Made by a program: the position numbers and the translations under genes. Of a stretch of DNA of 64,000 bases, positions 16,569-24,385 are shown in pieces. The notes beneath the pieces were generated by a model, which was not told where the DNA came from, ran no database searches, and was given only the letters and a program-made list of their open reading frames with translations. The DNA is from an uncultured Bacteroides sp. Its GTDB lineage: Bacteria; Bacteroidota; Bacteroidia; Bacteroidales; Bacteroidaceae. The stretch is from positions 1-64,000 of the forward strand of contig NZ_URFY01000011.1 of NCBI RefSeq assembly GCF_900547205.1. Reading direction: 5' to 3'. Numbering within the stretch: the first letter of the stretch is position 1; every line of letters begins with the position of its first letter.

Positions 16569-17279
16569 TTACTCTTCGTCCACCTCCTGTTGGTCTATCC
16601 ACTCCTTAAAGTGTTCAGGGTCCAGACAGTCTTCTAGTCGGACTTCTCCCACACGGGTGCGAACGAGTCCTGTCAGGTGAGCTCCGCTTTGGAGTGCTTC
16701 GCCGATGTCACGAGCCAGCGCACGGATATACGTTCCTTTGCTGCACACGACACGAATTCGAATCATCGGCTCCGAATCGTCCAGACGGCATTCCAGCAGT
16801 TCTATTTCGTCGATAACAAGCTGCTTCGCCTTTAGTTCAACTTCTTCGCCCTTGCGTGCCAGTTCGTAGGCACGTTTACCGTCCACCATGCAGGCGGAGA
16901 AGGCGGGGGGCACTTGTTCTATCGTGCCGATGAAGTGTGTCAACACTTCTTCCACCCGTGCGCGCGTGATGTGCGCCGTGGGGTAGGTGGCATCTATTTC
17001 GTGCTCCAAATCGTACGACGGAGTGGTGGCACCCAACCGGAGGGTGGCGATATACTCTTTCGTATGATACTGAAACTCTTCTATTCGTTTCGTAGCCTTG
17101 CCTGTGCAAACTATCATCACTCCTGTTGCCAGCGGGTCGAGCGTTCCGGCATGACCGACTTTCAACTTCTTCACCCCTATCCGGCGGCACATGTGGTAGC
17201 GGACGTGTCCTACTACCTTAAATGATGTCCAGCCGAGAGGTTTATTGAAAAATAAAACTTCTCCTTCTTTAAAATTCAT
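16569..17279 (-). CDS. truB: tRNA pseudouridine-55 synthase
   Basis: The 236-residue enzyme makes pseudouridine 55 in the T loop of tRNAs. The catalytic aspartate lies in GHAGTLDPLATGV near residue 43, with KPLGWTSFKVV upstream, FSACMVDGKRAYELAR in the middle, and KGTYIRALARDIG near the C-terminal third. The start at 17279 overlaps the uppP stop by one base (TGATG) and matches the usual N-terminus MNFKEGEV; the frame's earlier ATG would lie inside uppP. Confidence 0.96.
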   Translation of the reverse strand: MNFKEGEVLFFNKPLGWTSFKVVGHVRYHMCRRIGVKKLKVGHAGTLDPLATGVMIVCTGKATKRIEEFQYHTKEYIATLRLGATTPSYDLEHEIDATYPTAHITRARVEEVLTHFIGTIEQVPPAFSACMVDGKRAYELARKGEEVELKAKQLVIDEIELLECRLDDSEPMIRIRVVCSKGTYIRALARDIGEALQSGAHLTGLVRTRVGEVRLEDCLDPEHFKEWIDQQEVDEE

Positions 17280-18070
17280 CAGCTCAATATAATCGTTACT
17301 AATCCTGCTATCGCACAATAGATGGCGAAGTAGATCAGTTTTCCTTTCTTAACCACGTTTATCATCCACTTGCAAGCCACGCATCCTGCCACGAAAGCGG
17401 CGAGGAAGCCTACTATCAGCGATAGCGTGGGGATATCGCCCATTACGTCTTCGCCTTTCATCATCTTGATGCCATCGAGCAGCGCTTCTCCCAAGATGGG
17501 AGGGATGACCATCAGGAATGAAAATTGTGCAAGCTTCGCTTTATTATCGCCCAGCAGAAGCCCTGTGGCGATGGTAGAACCCGAGCGGGACAATCCCGGC
17601 ATCACGGCGCAAGCCTGTGCAATACCGATGATAAGTGCGTCTTTCATCGAGATTTTCTCTTTCTGGCGCGGCTTGTAGTAGTAAGAGAAGGCCAGCAAAG
17701 CAGCAGTGAGCAGCAGCATACAGCCTACTATCAACAGCCCCGAACCAAAAATAGCTTCTACGTAATCCTTAAAGAACACTCCTACGATGCCAATCGGTAT
17801 CATGGATATCAGAATGTTGATAACGTAGCGCGTCTCCTCGTTCATCTCAAACTTGAAGAGCCCGCGGAAAATCCAGTCAATCTCTTTCCACAGAATAACG
17901 AGCGTACTGCATACCGTAGCCACGTGCACCACTATCGTAAACGCCAGATTATCTTCTCCCTGTATCCCGAACAATGCAGAACCGATGGCAAGATGTCCAC
18001 TACTGCTGACGGGCAAATATTCCGTCAATCCCTGAATCAATCCAAGGACCAATGCTTCTATCCAACTCAT
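17279..18070 (-). CDS. uppP: undecaprenyl-diphosphatase
   Basis: The 263-residue multi-pass membrane enzyme (also BacA) recycles undecaprenyl pyrophosphate to the monophosphate carrier used for peptidoglycan and other surface polymers. The catalytic motif LIQGLTEYLPVSSSGHL lies at the N-terminus and the second motif PGLSRSGSTIATGL near residue 157. About seven hydrophobic helices follow. It overlaps DUF3098 upstream by four bases (ATGA) and truB downstream by one, so the three are translationally coupled. Confidence 0.97.
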   Translation of the reverse strand: MSWIEALVLGLIQGLTEYLPVSSSGHLAIGSALFGIQGEDNLAFTIVVHVATVCSTLVILWKEIDWIFRGLFKFEMNEETRYVINILISMIPIGIVGVFFKDYVEAIFGSGLLIVGCMLLLTAALLAFSYYYKPRQKEKISMKDALIIGIAQACAVMPGLSRSGSTIATGLLLGDNKAKLAQFSFLMVIPPILGEALLDGIKMMKGEDVMGDIPTLSLIVGFLAAFVAGCVACKWMINVVKKGKLIYFAIYCAIAGLVTIILS

Positions 18071-18321
18071 ACTTCTTCTTTAATTCCCGTAGTTTTTGTT
18101 CTAGGTTTACGCAACACGGCGTAAATCATAGATAAGAAACCAAGCAGGCAAACGACAGGCGCCACCTTAATTCTTCGTACACTGAAAATGTCCGGTTCAA
18201 AGACCGTTTCGGACGACGAGGGTCCCGTCATCAATAGAAATCCGATGATAACTATCGCCATTCCTATCGCTAGCAAGATAAAGTTCACTTTATCAAAGGC
18301 AAATTTCTGCTTGTCAGACAT
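18067..18321 (-). CDS. DUF3098 small membrane protein
   Basis: This 84-residue protein has two hydrophobic helices (FILLAIGMAIVIIGFLLMT and VAPVVCLLGFLSMIYAVL) joined by a loop, with a basic cytoplasmic tail. It matches DUF3098, a Bacteroidetes family nearly always placed between ftsX and uppP; its function is unknown. It overlaps uppP by four bases and follows ftsX by 62. The neighbours suggest a role near the division or cell-wall machinery, but that is inference. Confidence 0.85.
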   Translation of the reverse strand: MSDKQKFAFDKVNFILLAIGMAIVIIGFLLMTGPSSSETVFEPDIFSVRRIKVAPVVCLLGFLSMIYAVLRKPRTKTTGIKEEV

Positions 18322-18383
18322 AGAATATTTAATTAAACATTAAAAGTTAAAGTCCCGAACCACAGGGTTCGGCATGACTCATT

Positions 18384-19265
18384 TTATATATAATACAGGG
18401 CGTTCGCTCTCATTCTCAAGTATTTATTGATAGAGAAGTAGGCGCACAGCCACGTAATTACGATTCCAAATACCAATACGCTTGCACAAACGATAAGCAT
18501 CACCTCGGGAGTGATGACCTGAAGCAGTTCCGGCTCGTACACCACTGCCCAATAAGCGGTTCCCATCAGTATGGTGTCGGCAAACAGGGCTGCCAGCACA
18601 CCGCTCCACACGTTCTTCCGCAAGAAAGGCCGTCGGATGAATCCCCAGCTCGCACCCACCAGCTTCATGGTATGGATGAGGAATCGTTTGGAATAAATGG
18701 CAAGTCTTATCGTATTGTTTATCAAGGCAAAAGAGATGAAAGTGAGCACCACCGCCAAAGCTAGCAGCACAAGGCTAATATTCCGTATATTATCGTTCAC
18801 GGCATCAATCAATTCCTTCCGGTAGAGCACATCTTGTATGTTGGTATTCTTCTTTATTATCTTCTCAATCTTGGCGATGCTGTCCGAATTGGCATAGTCA
18901 GAGTGGAGCTTTATTTCGATGGAAGCGGTGAAGGGATTGTAACCCAAAAACTCTTCAGGGTCGGTTCCCATCGCTTCGGTCTGCTCTTTCAGTGCTTGCT
19001 TTTTAGAGATGTATTCGGATTGTTTCACGAAAGGTTCTTTGTTCAACTTCTTCTGGAGCTTGAGGATGTCCGGCTCCTTCATGTCGTCGCTGATAAGCAC
19101 GGAGAAGCTGATATTCTCGCGGACGTATACGGAAAGATTGTGGGCTGTAAGCACAAAAAAGACCACCAGCCCCAGCAACAACAACACCAGTGTCGTGCTG
19201 ATACTCGACGTGATGAACTGCATATCGAAGATGGAGTTTGACTTATATTTGCGTTTATTTCCCAT
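18384..19265 (-). CDS. ftsX: cell-division protein FtsX
   Basis: The 293-residue permease-like protein has an N-terminal cytoplasmic tail and TM1 (TTLVLLLLGLVVFFVLTA, about residues 24-42). An extracellular domain covers about 43-165, and three C-terminal helices follow. The loop FLIHTMKLVGASWGFIRRPF is typical of FtsX. FtsEX activates peptidoglycan hydrolases at the septum. The ATPase partner ftsE is not in the window, a common arrangement in Bacteroidetes. It heads the run ftsX-DUF3098-uppP-truB. Confidence 0.94.
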   Translation of the reverse strand: MGNKRKYKSNSIFDMQFITSSISTTLVLLLLGLVVFFVLTAHNLSVYVRENISFSVLISDDMKEPDILKLQKKLNKEPFVKQSEYISKKQALKEQTEAMGTDPEEFLGYNPFTASIEIKLHSDYANSDSIAKIEKIIKKNTNIQDVLYRKELIDAVNDNIRNISLVLLALAVVLTFISFALINNTIRLAIYSKRFLIHTMKLVGASWGFIRRPFLRKNVWSGVLAALFADTILMGTAYWAVVYEPELLQVITPEVMLIVCASVLVFGIVITWLCAYFSINKYLRMRANALYYI

Positions 19266-19286
19266 TTACTTTCTCCTTATTATATG

Positions 19287-20186
19287 CTATCTCTTCTTGC
19301 GAAATACGTAAATCATGGAACTGCTCCGCTCTTTCCGCCCCAACGTGTTGAACCACGCCAGTGTTCCGGCATACATCCCTTTCAGGAAGCTGCACGAACT
19401 ACCATGGTGTTTTTCGCTCAACATGGATACGTAGAATGCATCAAACGGCATCGGGTATCGCTCTGCCATAATGAAACCGTGGCGGGAAGCCAACTGCTGG
19501 ATAGTGACCGGAGCGAAATGCCAGAGATGGCGGGGGACATCGTATGCCGCCCAGTACTCGCCGTAACGTTTCGCATCGTAGGAGGAACAGTTAGGCACTG
19601 CCACAATCAGTAGTCCTTTATCCGTCAGCAACTCGCGAAGCGTCTCCCATGTCTCATTGAGAGATTGAAGATGTTCCATCACGTGCCACAGGGTGATGAC
19701 GTCGAAGCTGCCCGGAGCAAACTCTTTCAATGCCGACTCAGGTTTCACGTCCAAGCCAAAATGCTCGTTAGCAAACGCACGTGCCTGCGCGCTTTTTTCC
19801 ACTGCTTCTACCTGCCATCCGCGGCGTGCCATCGTATCGGCGAAGTATCCGGTTCCCGTGCCGATGTCGAGCAGGTGTCCCGTCTTTCGGTGTGCTTCCT
19901 TAGCCACCAGACGCGCTTTGCGGCCCAGCATATAGGAACGTACGTAATGGTAAACGGTATTCATTGCGCCCTTGCGCGTGTCGGAGTGGGAGATGTAGTC
20001 GGGGGTCTCGTAATACTTGCCCATTTCTGCCTCTACGGGGGCGTCTTGCGTGAATGTAAACCCGCAGTCCTCACACGAATACAGTTCAAACTGTTCGCCC
20101 GAAGCATAAAAATCCGTACAAGTCATGACGCGTTTCAAGTGTGTGCTGCCACACACCGGACAAGCATTTATACTGAGTTTCTCCAT
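19287..20186 (-). CDS. zinc-ribbon class I SAM-dependent methyltransferase
   Basis: The 299-residue protein has an N-terminal zinc ribbon (CPVCGS near residue 8 and CEDCGF near residue 39). A methyltransferase domain follows, with the SAM-binding LLDIGTGTGYFADTM near residue 100 and the post-motif FDVITLWHVMEHLQ near residue 158. Proteins of this build often modify surface polysaccharide or lipid intermediates, and others are tRNA enzymes; the substrate is unknown. It precedes ftsX by 21 bases. A palindrome array lies in its upstream spacer. Confidence 0.85.
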   Translation of the reverse strand: MEKLSINACPVCGSTHLKRVMTCTDFYASGEQFELYSCEDCGFTFTQDAPVEAEMGKYYETPDYISHSDTRKGAMNTVYHYVRSYMLGRKARLVAKEAHRKTGHLLDIGTGTGYFADTMARRGWQVEAVEKSAQARAFANEHFGLDVKPESALKEFAPGSFDVITLWHVMEHLQSLNETWETLRELLTDKGLLIVAVPNCSSYDAKRYGEYWAAYDVPRHLWHFAPVTIQQLASRHGFIMAERYPMPFDAFYVSMLSEKHHGSSCSFLKGMYAGTLAWFNTLGRKERSSSMIYVFRKKR

Positions 20187-20346
20187 TAATTTCTAAGCAA
20201 AATTAAGTGCTGCCCCGAATCACAAGACAACACTATACCCGAATTTGGTGCAAAGTAACAAATAAAAAGTGACGTAACGGGCTTTCGTTAAGGACTTTTA
20301 ATCAAATAGTACTTTAGAAGAAAATGCTTAGTAAAAGTAACCTATC

Positions 20347-20431
20347 TGACACCCGGGTCTCAACACCTCCAACACCCGGGTCTCAGGTATGCTGACACCC
20401 GGGTGTCAATGCCATTGAGACCCGGGTGTCA
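20347..20431. repeat. palindrome array, four units with exact 23-bp period (CCCGGG core)
   Basis: Four 16-base near-palindromes (20347, 20370, 20393 and 20416) have CCCGGG centres exactly 23 bases apart. Unit 3 is a perfect palindrome, TGACACCCGGGTGTCA. Unit 4 is the exact reverse complement of unit 1, so they could also pair with each other. The 7-base spacers are unrelated. The array lies 68 bases past the miaB stop and upstream of the methyltransferase; nothing else is seen in 20187-20498. Confidence 0.9.
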
Positions 20432-20498
20432 AATGAATCATTTATGCAGTTCTTGAAAAATGAATCTGAAGAATAATATATATCAATCTATACGTTGA

Positions 20499-21878
20499 TT
20501 AAGCAAACACTTCTTCCCCTTTCAGCGTAGCCGAACTGGCTTCTGTGATGCGCACATTGACGTAATCGCCTACACGGTGCGTACCTCTATCGAACACGAC
20601 AACGCGGTTCTGCTCCGTACGACCGAACAGTTGGTCGCGCGAACGCTTGGAGACGCCTTCTACGAGCACTTCATACGTCTTTCCGATGCAACGCTGGTTG
20701 GATTCTGCTGACAGACGGTTCTGCAAAGCGATAATCTCGTTCAGGCGACGGACTTTCACTTCTTCGGATACATTGTCTTCGAGGTGCTTGGAAGCATACG
20801 TGCCCGGGCGCTCGGAATACTTGAACATAAAAGCAGCATCGTATCCGCATTCTTCCATCAGCGAGAGAGACAGGGCGTGGTCTTCCTCCGTTTCGGAGTG
20901 GAAGCCGGAAAAGATATCGGTAGTCAGTCCGCAGTCGGGGACAATACGTTTGATGGCGGCTACACGATCGAGATACCACTCGCGGGTGTATTTGCGGTTC
21001 ATCAGTTTCAATATGCGTGAACTGCCGCTCTGCACGGGCAGGTGAATATGTTTGCACACGTTGGGCACTTGGGCAATAACTTCCAGTGTCTCGTCGCTCA
21101 TATCCTTGGGGTGGGAGGTGGTGAAACGGATGCGCACGCCCGGAGCGGATTCAGCCACCGTGCGGAGCAGCATCGGGAAGGTGACAATTTCGCCTGTAGG
21201 CTTCTCAAAGCGGTAGGAGTTGACATTCTGCCCCAGCAGGGTGACTTCCTTATAGCCCTTGCTTACGAGGTCTTTCACTTCGTTGAGGATACTTTCTACA
21301 TCACGGCTGCGTTCGCGACCGCGCGTATAAGGCACGATGCAATAGGTGCAGAAGTTGTTGCAACCACGCATGATAGACACAAATCCGGAGATATGATTGC
21401 CGCAGATGCGCGACGGAATTACGTCCCGATAGGTTTCGGTAGTAGAAAGTTCCACGTTGATTGCTTTCTCACCGGCTTCCACGGCAGCAATCAGGTCGGG
21501 CAACGTGAGGTAAGCATCGGGACCTACGACGAGATCAACATGATGATTCGTAATCAAATCATCTTTCACACGTTCGGCCATACACCCCAAAACGCCAACG
21601 ATGAGGCATTTTTTCTTTTTCTTTAGCGAGTGGAAAAACTCCAAGCGGTTCAGAATCTTCTGCTCCGCATTGTCGCGGATGGAACAGGTGTTCATAAACA
21701 CGGCATCCGCTTCTTCTAGCGTTTCGGCTACGGAGTAACCCGCCATTTGCATCACTGAGGCTATCACCTCGCTGTCGGCCACATTCATCTGGCAGCCATA
21801 CGTTTCAATAAACAACTTCTTGTTGTCTTCGGTCGTTTCAGTTGCGGATTTAAAGTCCGCTCCCGTTAATTCATTCAT
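20499..21878 (-). CDS. miaB: tRNA-2-methylthio-N6-isopentenyladenosine synthase
   Basis: The 459-residue radical-SAM methylthiotransferase adds the 2-methylthio group to i6A37 of tRNAs. The N-terminal domain has its three iron-sulfur cysteines (ETYGCQMN, NTCSIRD, GVLGCMAER). The radical-SAM motif CNNFCTYC lies near residue 172, with PYTRGRERSR after it. A TRAM RNA-binding domain closes the protein. A TATCTTTG -7 box lies on the minus strand at 21912-21905. It stands alone, followed by a palindrome array. Confidence 0.97.
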   Translation of the reverse strand: MNELTGADFKSATETTEDNKKLFIETYGCQMNVADSEVIASVMQMAGYSVAETLEEADAVFMNTCSIRDNAEQKILNRLEFFHSLKKKKKCLIVGVLGCMAERVKDDLITNHHVDLVVGPDAYLTLPDLIAAVEAGEKAINVELSTTETYRDVIPSRICGNHISGFVSIMRGCNNFCTYCIVPYTRGRERSRDVESILNEVKDLVSKGYKEVTLLGQNVNSYRFEKPTGEIVTFPMLLRTVAESAPGVRIRFTTSHPKDMSDETLEVIAQVPNVCKHIHLPVQSGSSRILKLMNRKYTREWYLDRVAAIKRIVPDCGLTTDIFSGFHSETEEDHALSLSLMEECGYDAAFMFKYSERPGTYASKHLEDNVSEEVKVRRLNEIIALQNRLSAESNQRCIGKTYEVLVEGVSKRSRDQLFGRTEQNRVVVFDRGTHRVGDYVNVRITEASSATLKGEEVFA

Positions 21879-22025
21879 AATCGATAATTATTTTATTTTC
21901 GCCGCAAAGATACGTCTTCGCTTTCAATAAGTGGTGAAACGACTTGAAAATAACTCAAAAAGTTGAGTACAGGGAGCGCAAATTGTAATTAATGTTAAGG
22001 GAATAAACTTTTTCCAAGCATATCC

Positions 22026-22056
22026 TTGCTAATTTTAAATTTAATTTTCACATTTG
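22026..22056 (+). promoter_or_regulatory. promoter of small RNA candidate
   Basis: TTG at 22026-22028, a 20-base gap and CACATTTG at 22049-22056 (one mismatch to TAnnTTTG) precede a short terminator-ended unit. Confidence 0.5.
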
Positions 22057-22061
22057 TGCAA

Positions 22062-22139
22062 TGAAAGAAACATTAGATTTTTTCATAGTTAAGGTTTAGG
22101 TTAAAAAAATTAAGGGGAGCTGTGAAGCTGCCCTTTTTT
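22062..22139 (+). ncRNA. short promoter-to-terminator RNA, related to 47094-47155
   Basis: About 78 bases follow the promoter and end in a hairpin (GGGGAGCT, loop GTGA, AGCTGCCC) with TTTTTT at 22134-22139. The segment TTTTTCATAGT, then TAAGGTT, then an A-rich stretch and the GC hairpin follows the same order as the unit at 47094-47155. No coding frame is likely. Two similar units in 64 kb suggest a repeated small-RNA family of Bacteroides; a link to the Rfam Bacteroidales motifs is possible but not established here. Confidence 0.55.
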
Positions 22140-22211
22140 CATAATAAAAAGTTAGCCTGAACCAGATAAAATACGTAACTTTGGCAGATAACTATTTAGC
22201 AGTGAAACATA

Positions 22212-22667
22212 ATGGAAGATTTTTTGAAATTTCTCTTGATAGCAGGTGTCATTCTCGTGGGAATATTCAAAGAGGTGAATAAGAATAAGTCGAAAAAGAC
22301 GAAGGAAAATCGCCCCGTTCCCCAAACACCGCCCACAGTCGAAATAGACCCCGATGCGGTTCCCCTGCCCGAAGCATGGGGTAGAAGCAGAACGCTGGAA
22401 GATATATTCCAGCCGCAAACCTACGAACAACCCGCCCCAAAACCAGCTCCGAAACCCGCAGCGAAACCAAAAAGAAAAAAGGAAGAGATATCCGTTTCCG
22501 CATCTCTGGCAAGCAGCGCCGCACAGGATGAAAAAAACTCCAGACAAGGCTCTCACTACAATACCCCTCACGAATCAGATGATAATAAAGAAGACTTCGG
22601 TATCCATTCGGCAGAAGAAGCCCGAAAGGCTATCATTTGGGGGGAGATTCTTCAACGGAAGTACTAA
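22212..22667 (+). CDS. hypothetical protein with one N-terminal membrane anchor
   Basis: The 151-residue protein starts with a single hydrophobic helix (FLKFLLIAGVILVGIF, about residues 4-19). A low-complexity, proline/alanine/lysine-rich linker follows (PAPKPAPKPAAKPKRKK near residues 75-91). A short C-terminal helix (HSAEEARKAIIWGEILQRKY) is the most conserved-looking part. A TAACTTTG -7 box lies at 22176-22183, 28 bases before the ATG. It looks like a membrane-tethered cytoplasmic peptide; I do not recognise a family. Confidence 0.75.
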   Translation: MEDFLKFLLIAGVILVGIFKEVNKNKSKKTKENRPVPQTPPTVEIDPDAVPLPEAWGRSRTLEDIFQPQTYEQPAPKPAPKPAAKPKRKKEEISVSASLASSAAQDEKNSRQGSHYNTPHESDDNKEDFGIHSAEEARKAIIWGEILQRKY

Positions 22668-22674
22668 TTCAGGC

Positions 22675-22744
22675 ACGAATTACATGGATTAATACGGTTT
22701 TAGTTGCGCAATATACTTATAGCAGCGTAATCCGTGTAATCCAT
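22675..22744. repeat. long imperfect hairpin built from ATTACAnGGATTA arms
   Basis: The left arm (22675-22696) and the reverse complement of the right arm (22726-22744) agree at most positions across ACGAATTACATGGATTA, apart from a 3-base insertion in the left arm. It lies just after the 22212-22667 gene. It resembles the repetitive GGATTACACGGATTA elements common in Bacteroidetes intergenic DNA. It has no T-run, so it is not an obvious terminator. Confidence 0.55.
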
Positions 22745-22844
22745 ACCTAACAATTAATTCATAGCGAGGATATTAAGAGAGTTATTAAAGCGAATTATTA
22801 ACCAATAAATACCAACTGTATTTTAACACGAAATTATACTATTT

Positions 22845-24344
22845 ATGTCATTCAATCGTATTTCGGCAGCAGAAGCTGCAAGCCTCATCAAGCATGGCTA
22901 CAACATCGGACTAAGCGGATTTACTCCCGCCGGAACAGCTAAGGCTGTTACAGCCGAACTCGCAAAAATCGCAGAAGCAGAGCACTCCAAAGGTAACCCC
23001 TTTCAAGTAGGAATCTTCACCGGTGCATCTACCGGAGAGTCGTGTGACGGCGTACTGTCGCGCGCAAAAGCCATCCGCTACCGTGCTCCTTATACCACCA
23101 ATGGTGACTTCCGAAAGGCAGTGAACAACGGAGAAATAGCCTATAACGACATACACTTGTCGCAAATGGCACAAGAAGTGCGCTATGGATTCATGGGCAA
23201 AGTGAACGTAGCCATCATCGAAGCCTGCGAACTGACTCCGGATGGAAAGATTTACCTCACCGCCGCCGGTGGCATCGCCCCCACCATCTGCCGACTTGCC
23301 GACCAGATTATCGTGGAACTAAACGCAGCTCACAGCAAATCGGGTATGGGTATGCACGACGTATACGAACCGCTCGACCCGCCCTGTCGCCGCGAAATAC
23401 CTATCTACAAGCCAAGCGACCGCATCGGACTACCTTATATACAGGTGGACCCGAAAAAAATCGTAGGTGTGGTAGAGACTAATTGGCCGGATGAAGCCCG
23501 TTCGTTCGCCGATGCCGACCCGCTGACTGACAAAATCGGACAGAACGTTGCCGACTTCCTCGCTGCGGATATGAGACGCGGTATTATCCCCGCTTCCTTC
23601 CTGCCACTGCAATCGGGTGTAGGAAACATCGCCAACGCCGTGCTCGGTGCTTTGGGACGCGATAAGACGATTCCTCCTTTCGAGATGTATACCGAAGTTA
23701 TCCAGAACTCCGTTATCGGACTGATTCGCGAAGGCCGCATCAAATTCGGTAGCGCCTGCTCACTGACTGTAACGAACGACTGCCTGGAAGGTATCTACAA
23801 CGATATGGATTTCTTCCGCGACAAACTGGTGCTTCGTCCGTCGGAAATCTCCAATAGCCCCGAAGTGGTTCGCCGCTTGGGTATCATTTCTATCAATACG
23901 GCTATCGAAGCTGATATTTATGGTAATGTGAACTCTACGCACATCGGCGGAACAAGAATGATGAACGGTATCGGCGGCTCGGGAGACTTTACCCGCAATG
24001 CTTATATTTCTATCTTCACCTGCCCGTCGGTAGCCAAAGAAGGTAAGATTAGCGCTATCGTGCCGATGGTGTCTCACCATGACCACACGGAGCATGATGT
24101 TAACATCATCATCACCGAACAAGGAGTAGCCGATCTTCGTGGAAAGGGTCCGAAAGAGCGTGCGCAAGCCATCATCGAGAACTGTGCACACCCCGACTAC
24201 AAGCAGCTTCTTTGGGATTACCTCAAACTAGCCGGCAATAAAGCGCAGACTCCGCACGCTATTCAGGCTGCACTCGGTATGCACGCAGAACTGGCTAAGA
24301 GCGGTGATATGAAGAATACGAACTGGGCTGATTACGCCAAATAA
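22845..24344 (+). CDS. acetyl-CoA hydrolase / succinate CoA-transferase
   Basis: The 499-residue class I CoA-transferase fold protein moves CoA between succinyl-CoA and acetate, or hydrolyses acetyl-CoA, so it can feed acetate and succinate excretion. Both halves of the fold are present: N-terminal GLSGFTPAGTAKAV and TGASTGESCDGVL; middle LPLQSGVGNIANAVLGALG and MYTEVIQNSVIGLI, which carries the likely catalytic glutamate; C-terminal THIGGTRMMNGIGGSGDF and IITEQGVADLRGKGP. The length matches the Ach1/ScpC family. It probably stands alone; the next gene on the strand is 41 bases away. Confidence 0.93.
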   Translation: MSFNRISAAEAASLIKHGYNIGLSGFTPAGTAKAVTAELAKIAEAEHSKGNPFQVGIFTGASTGESCDGVLSRAKAIRYRAPYTTNGDFRKAVNNGEIAYNDIHLSQMAQEVRYGFMGKVNVAIIEACELTPDGKIYLTAAGGIAPTICRLADQIIVELNAAHSKSGMGMHDVYEPLDPPCRREIPIYKPSDRIGLPYIQVDPKKIVGVVETNWPDEARSFADADPLTDKIGQNVADFLAADMRRGIIPASFLPLQSGVGNIANAVLGALGRDKTIPPFEMYTEVIQNSVIGLIREGRIKFGSACSLTVTNDCLEGIYNDMDFFRDKLVLRPSEISNSPEVVRRLGIISINTAIEADIYGNVNSTHIGGTRMMNGIGGSGDFTRNAYISIFTCPSVAKEGKISAIVPMVSHHDHTEHDVNIIITEQGVADLRGKGPKERAQAIIENCAHPDYKQLLWDYLKLAGNKAQTPHAIQAALGMHAELAKSGDMKNTNWADYAK

Positions 24345-24385
24345 TACTTGGGCATCACTGCCCGCTTAAGTCTGATAAGAACAAT

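Noticed and set aside
20347..20431. The repeat arrays as CRISPRs
   Set aside because: Repeats are 14-16 base palindromes with spacers of only 7-8 bases, partly similar to each other, and no cas gene is in the window.
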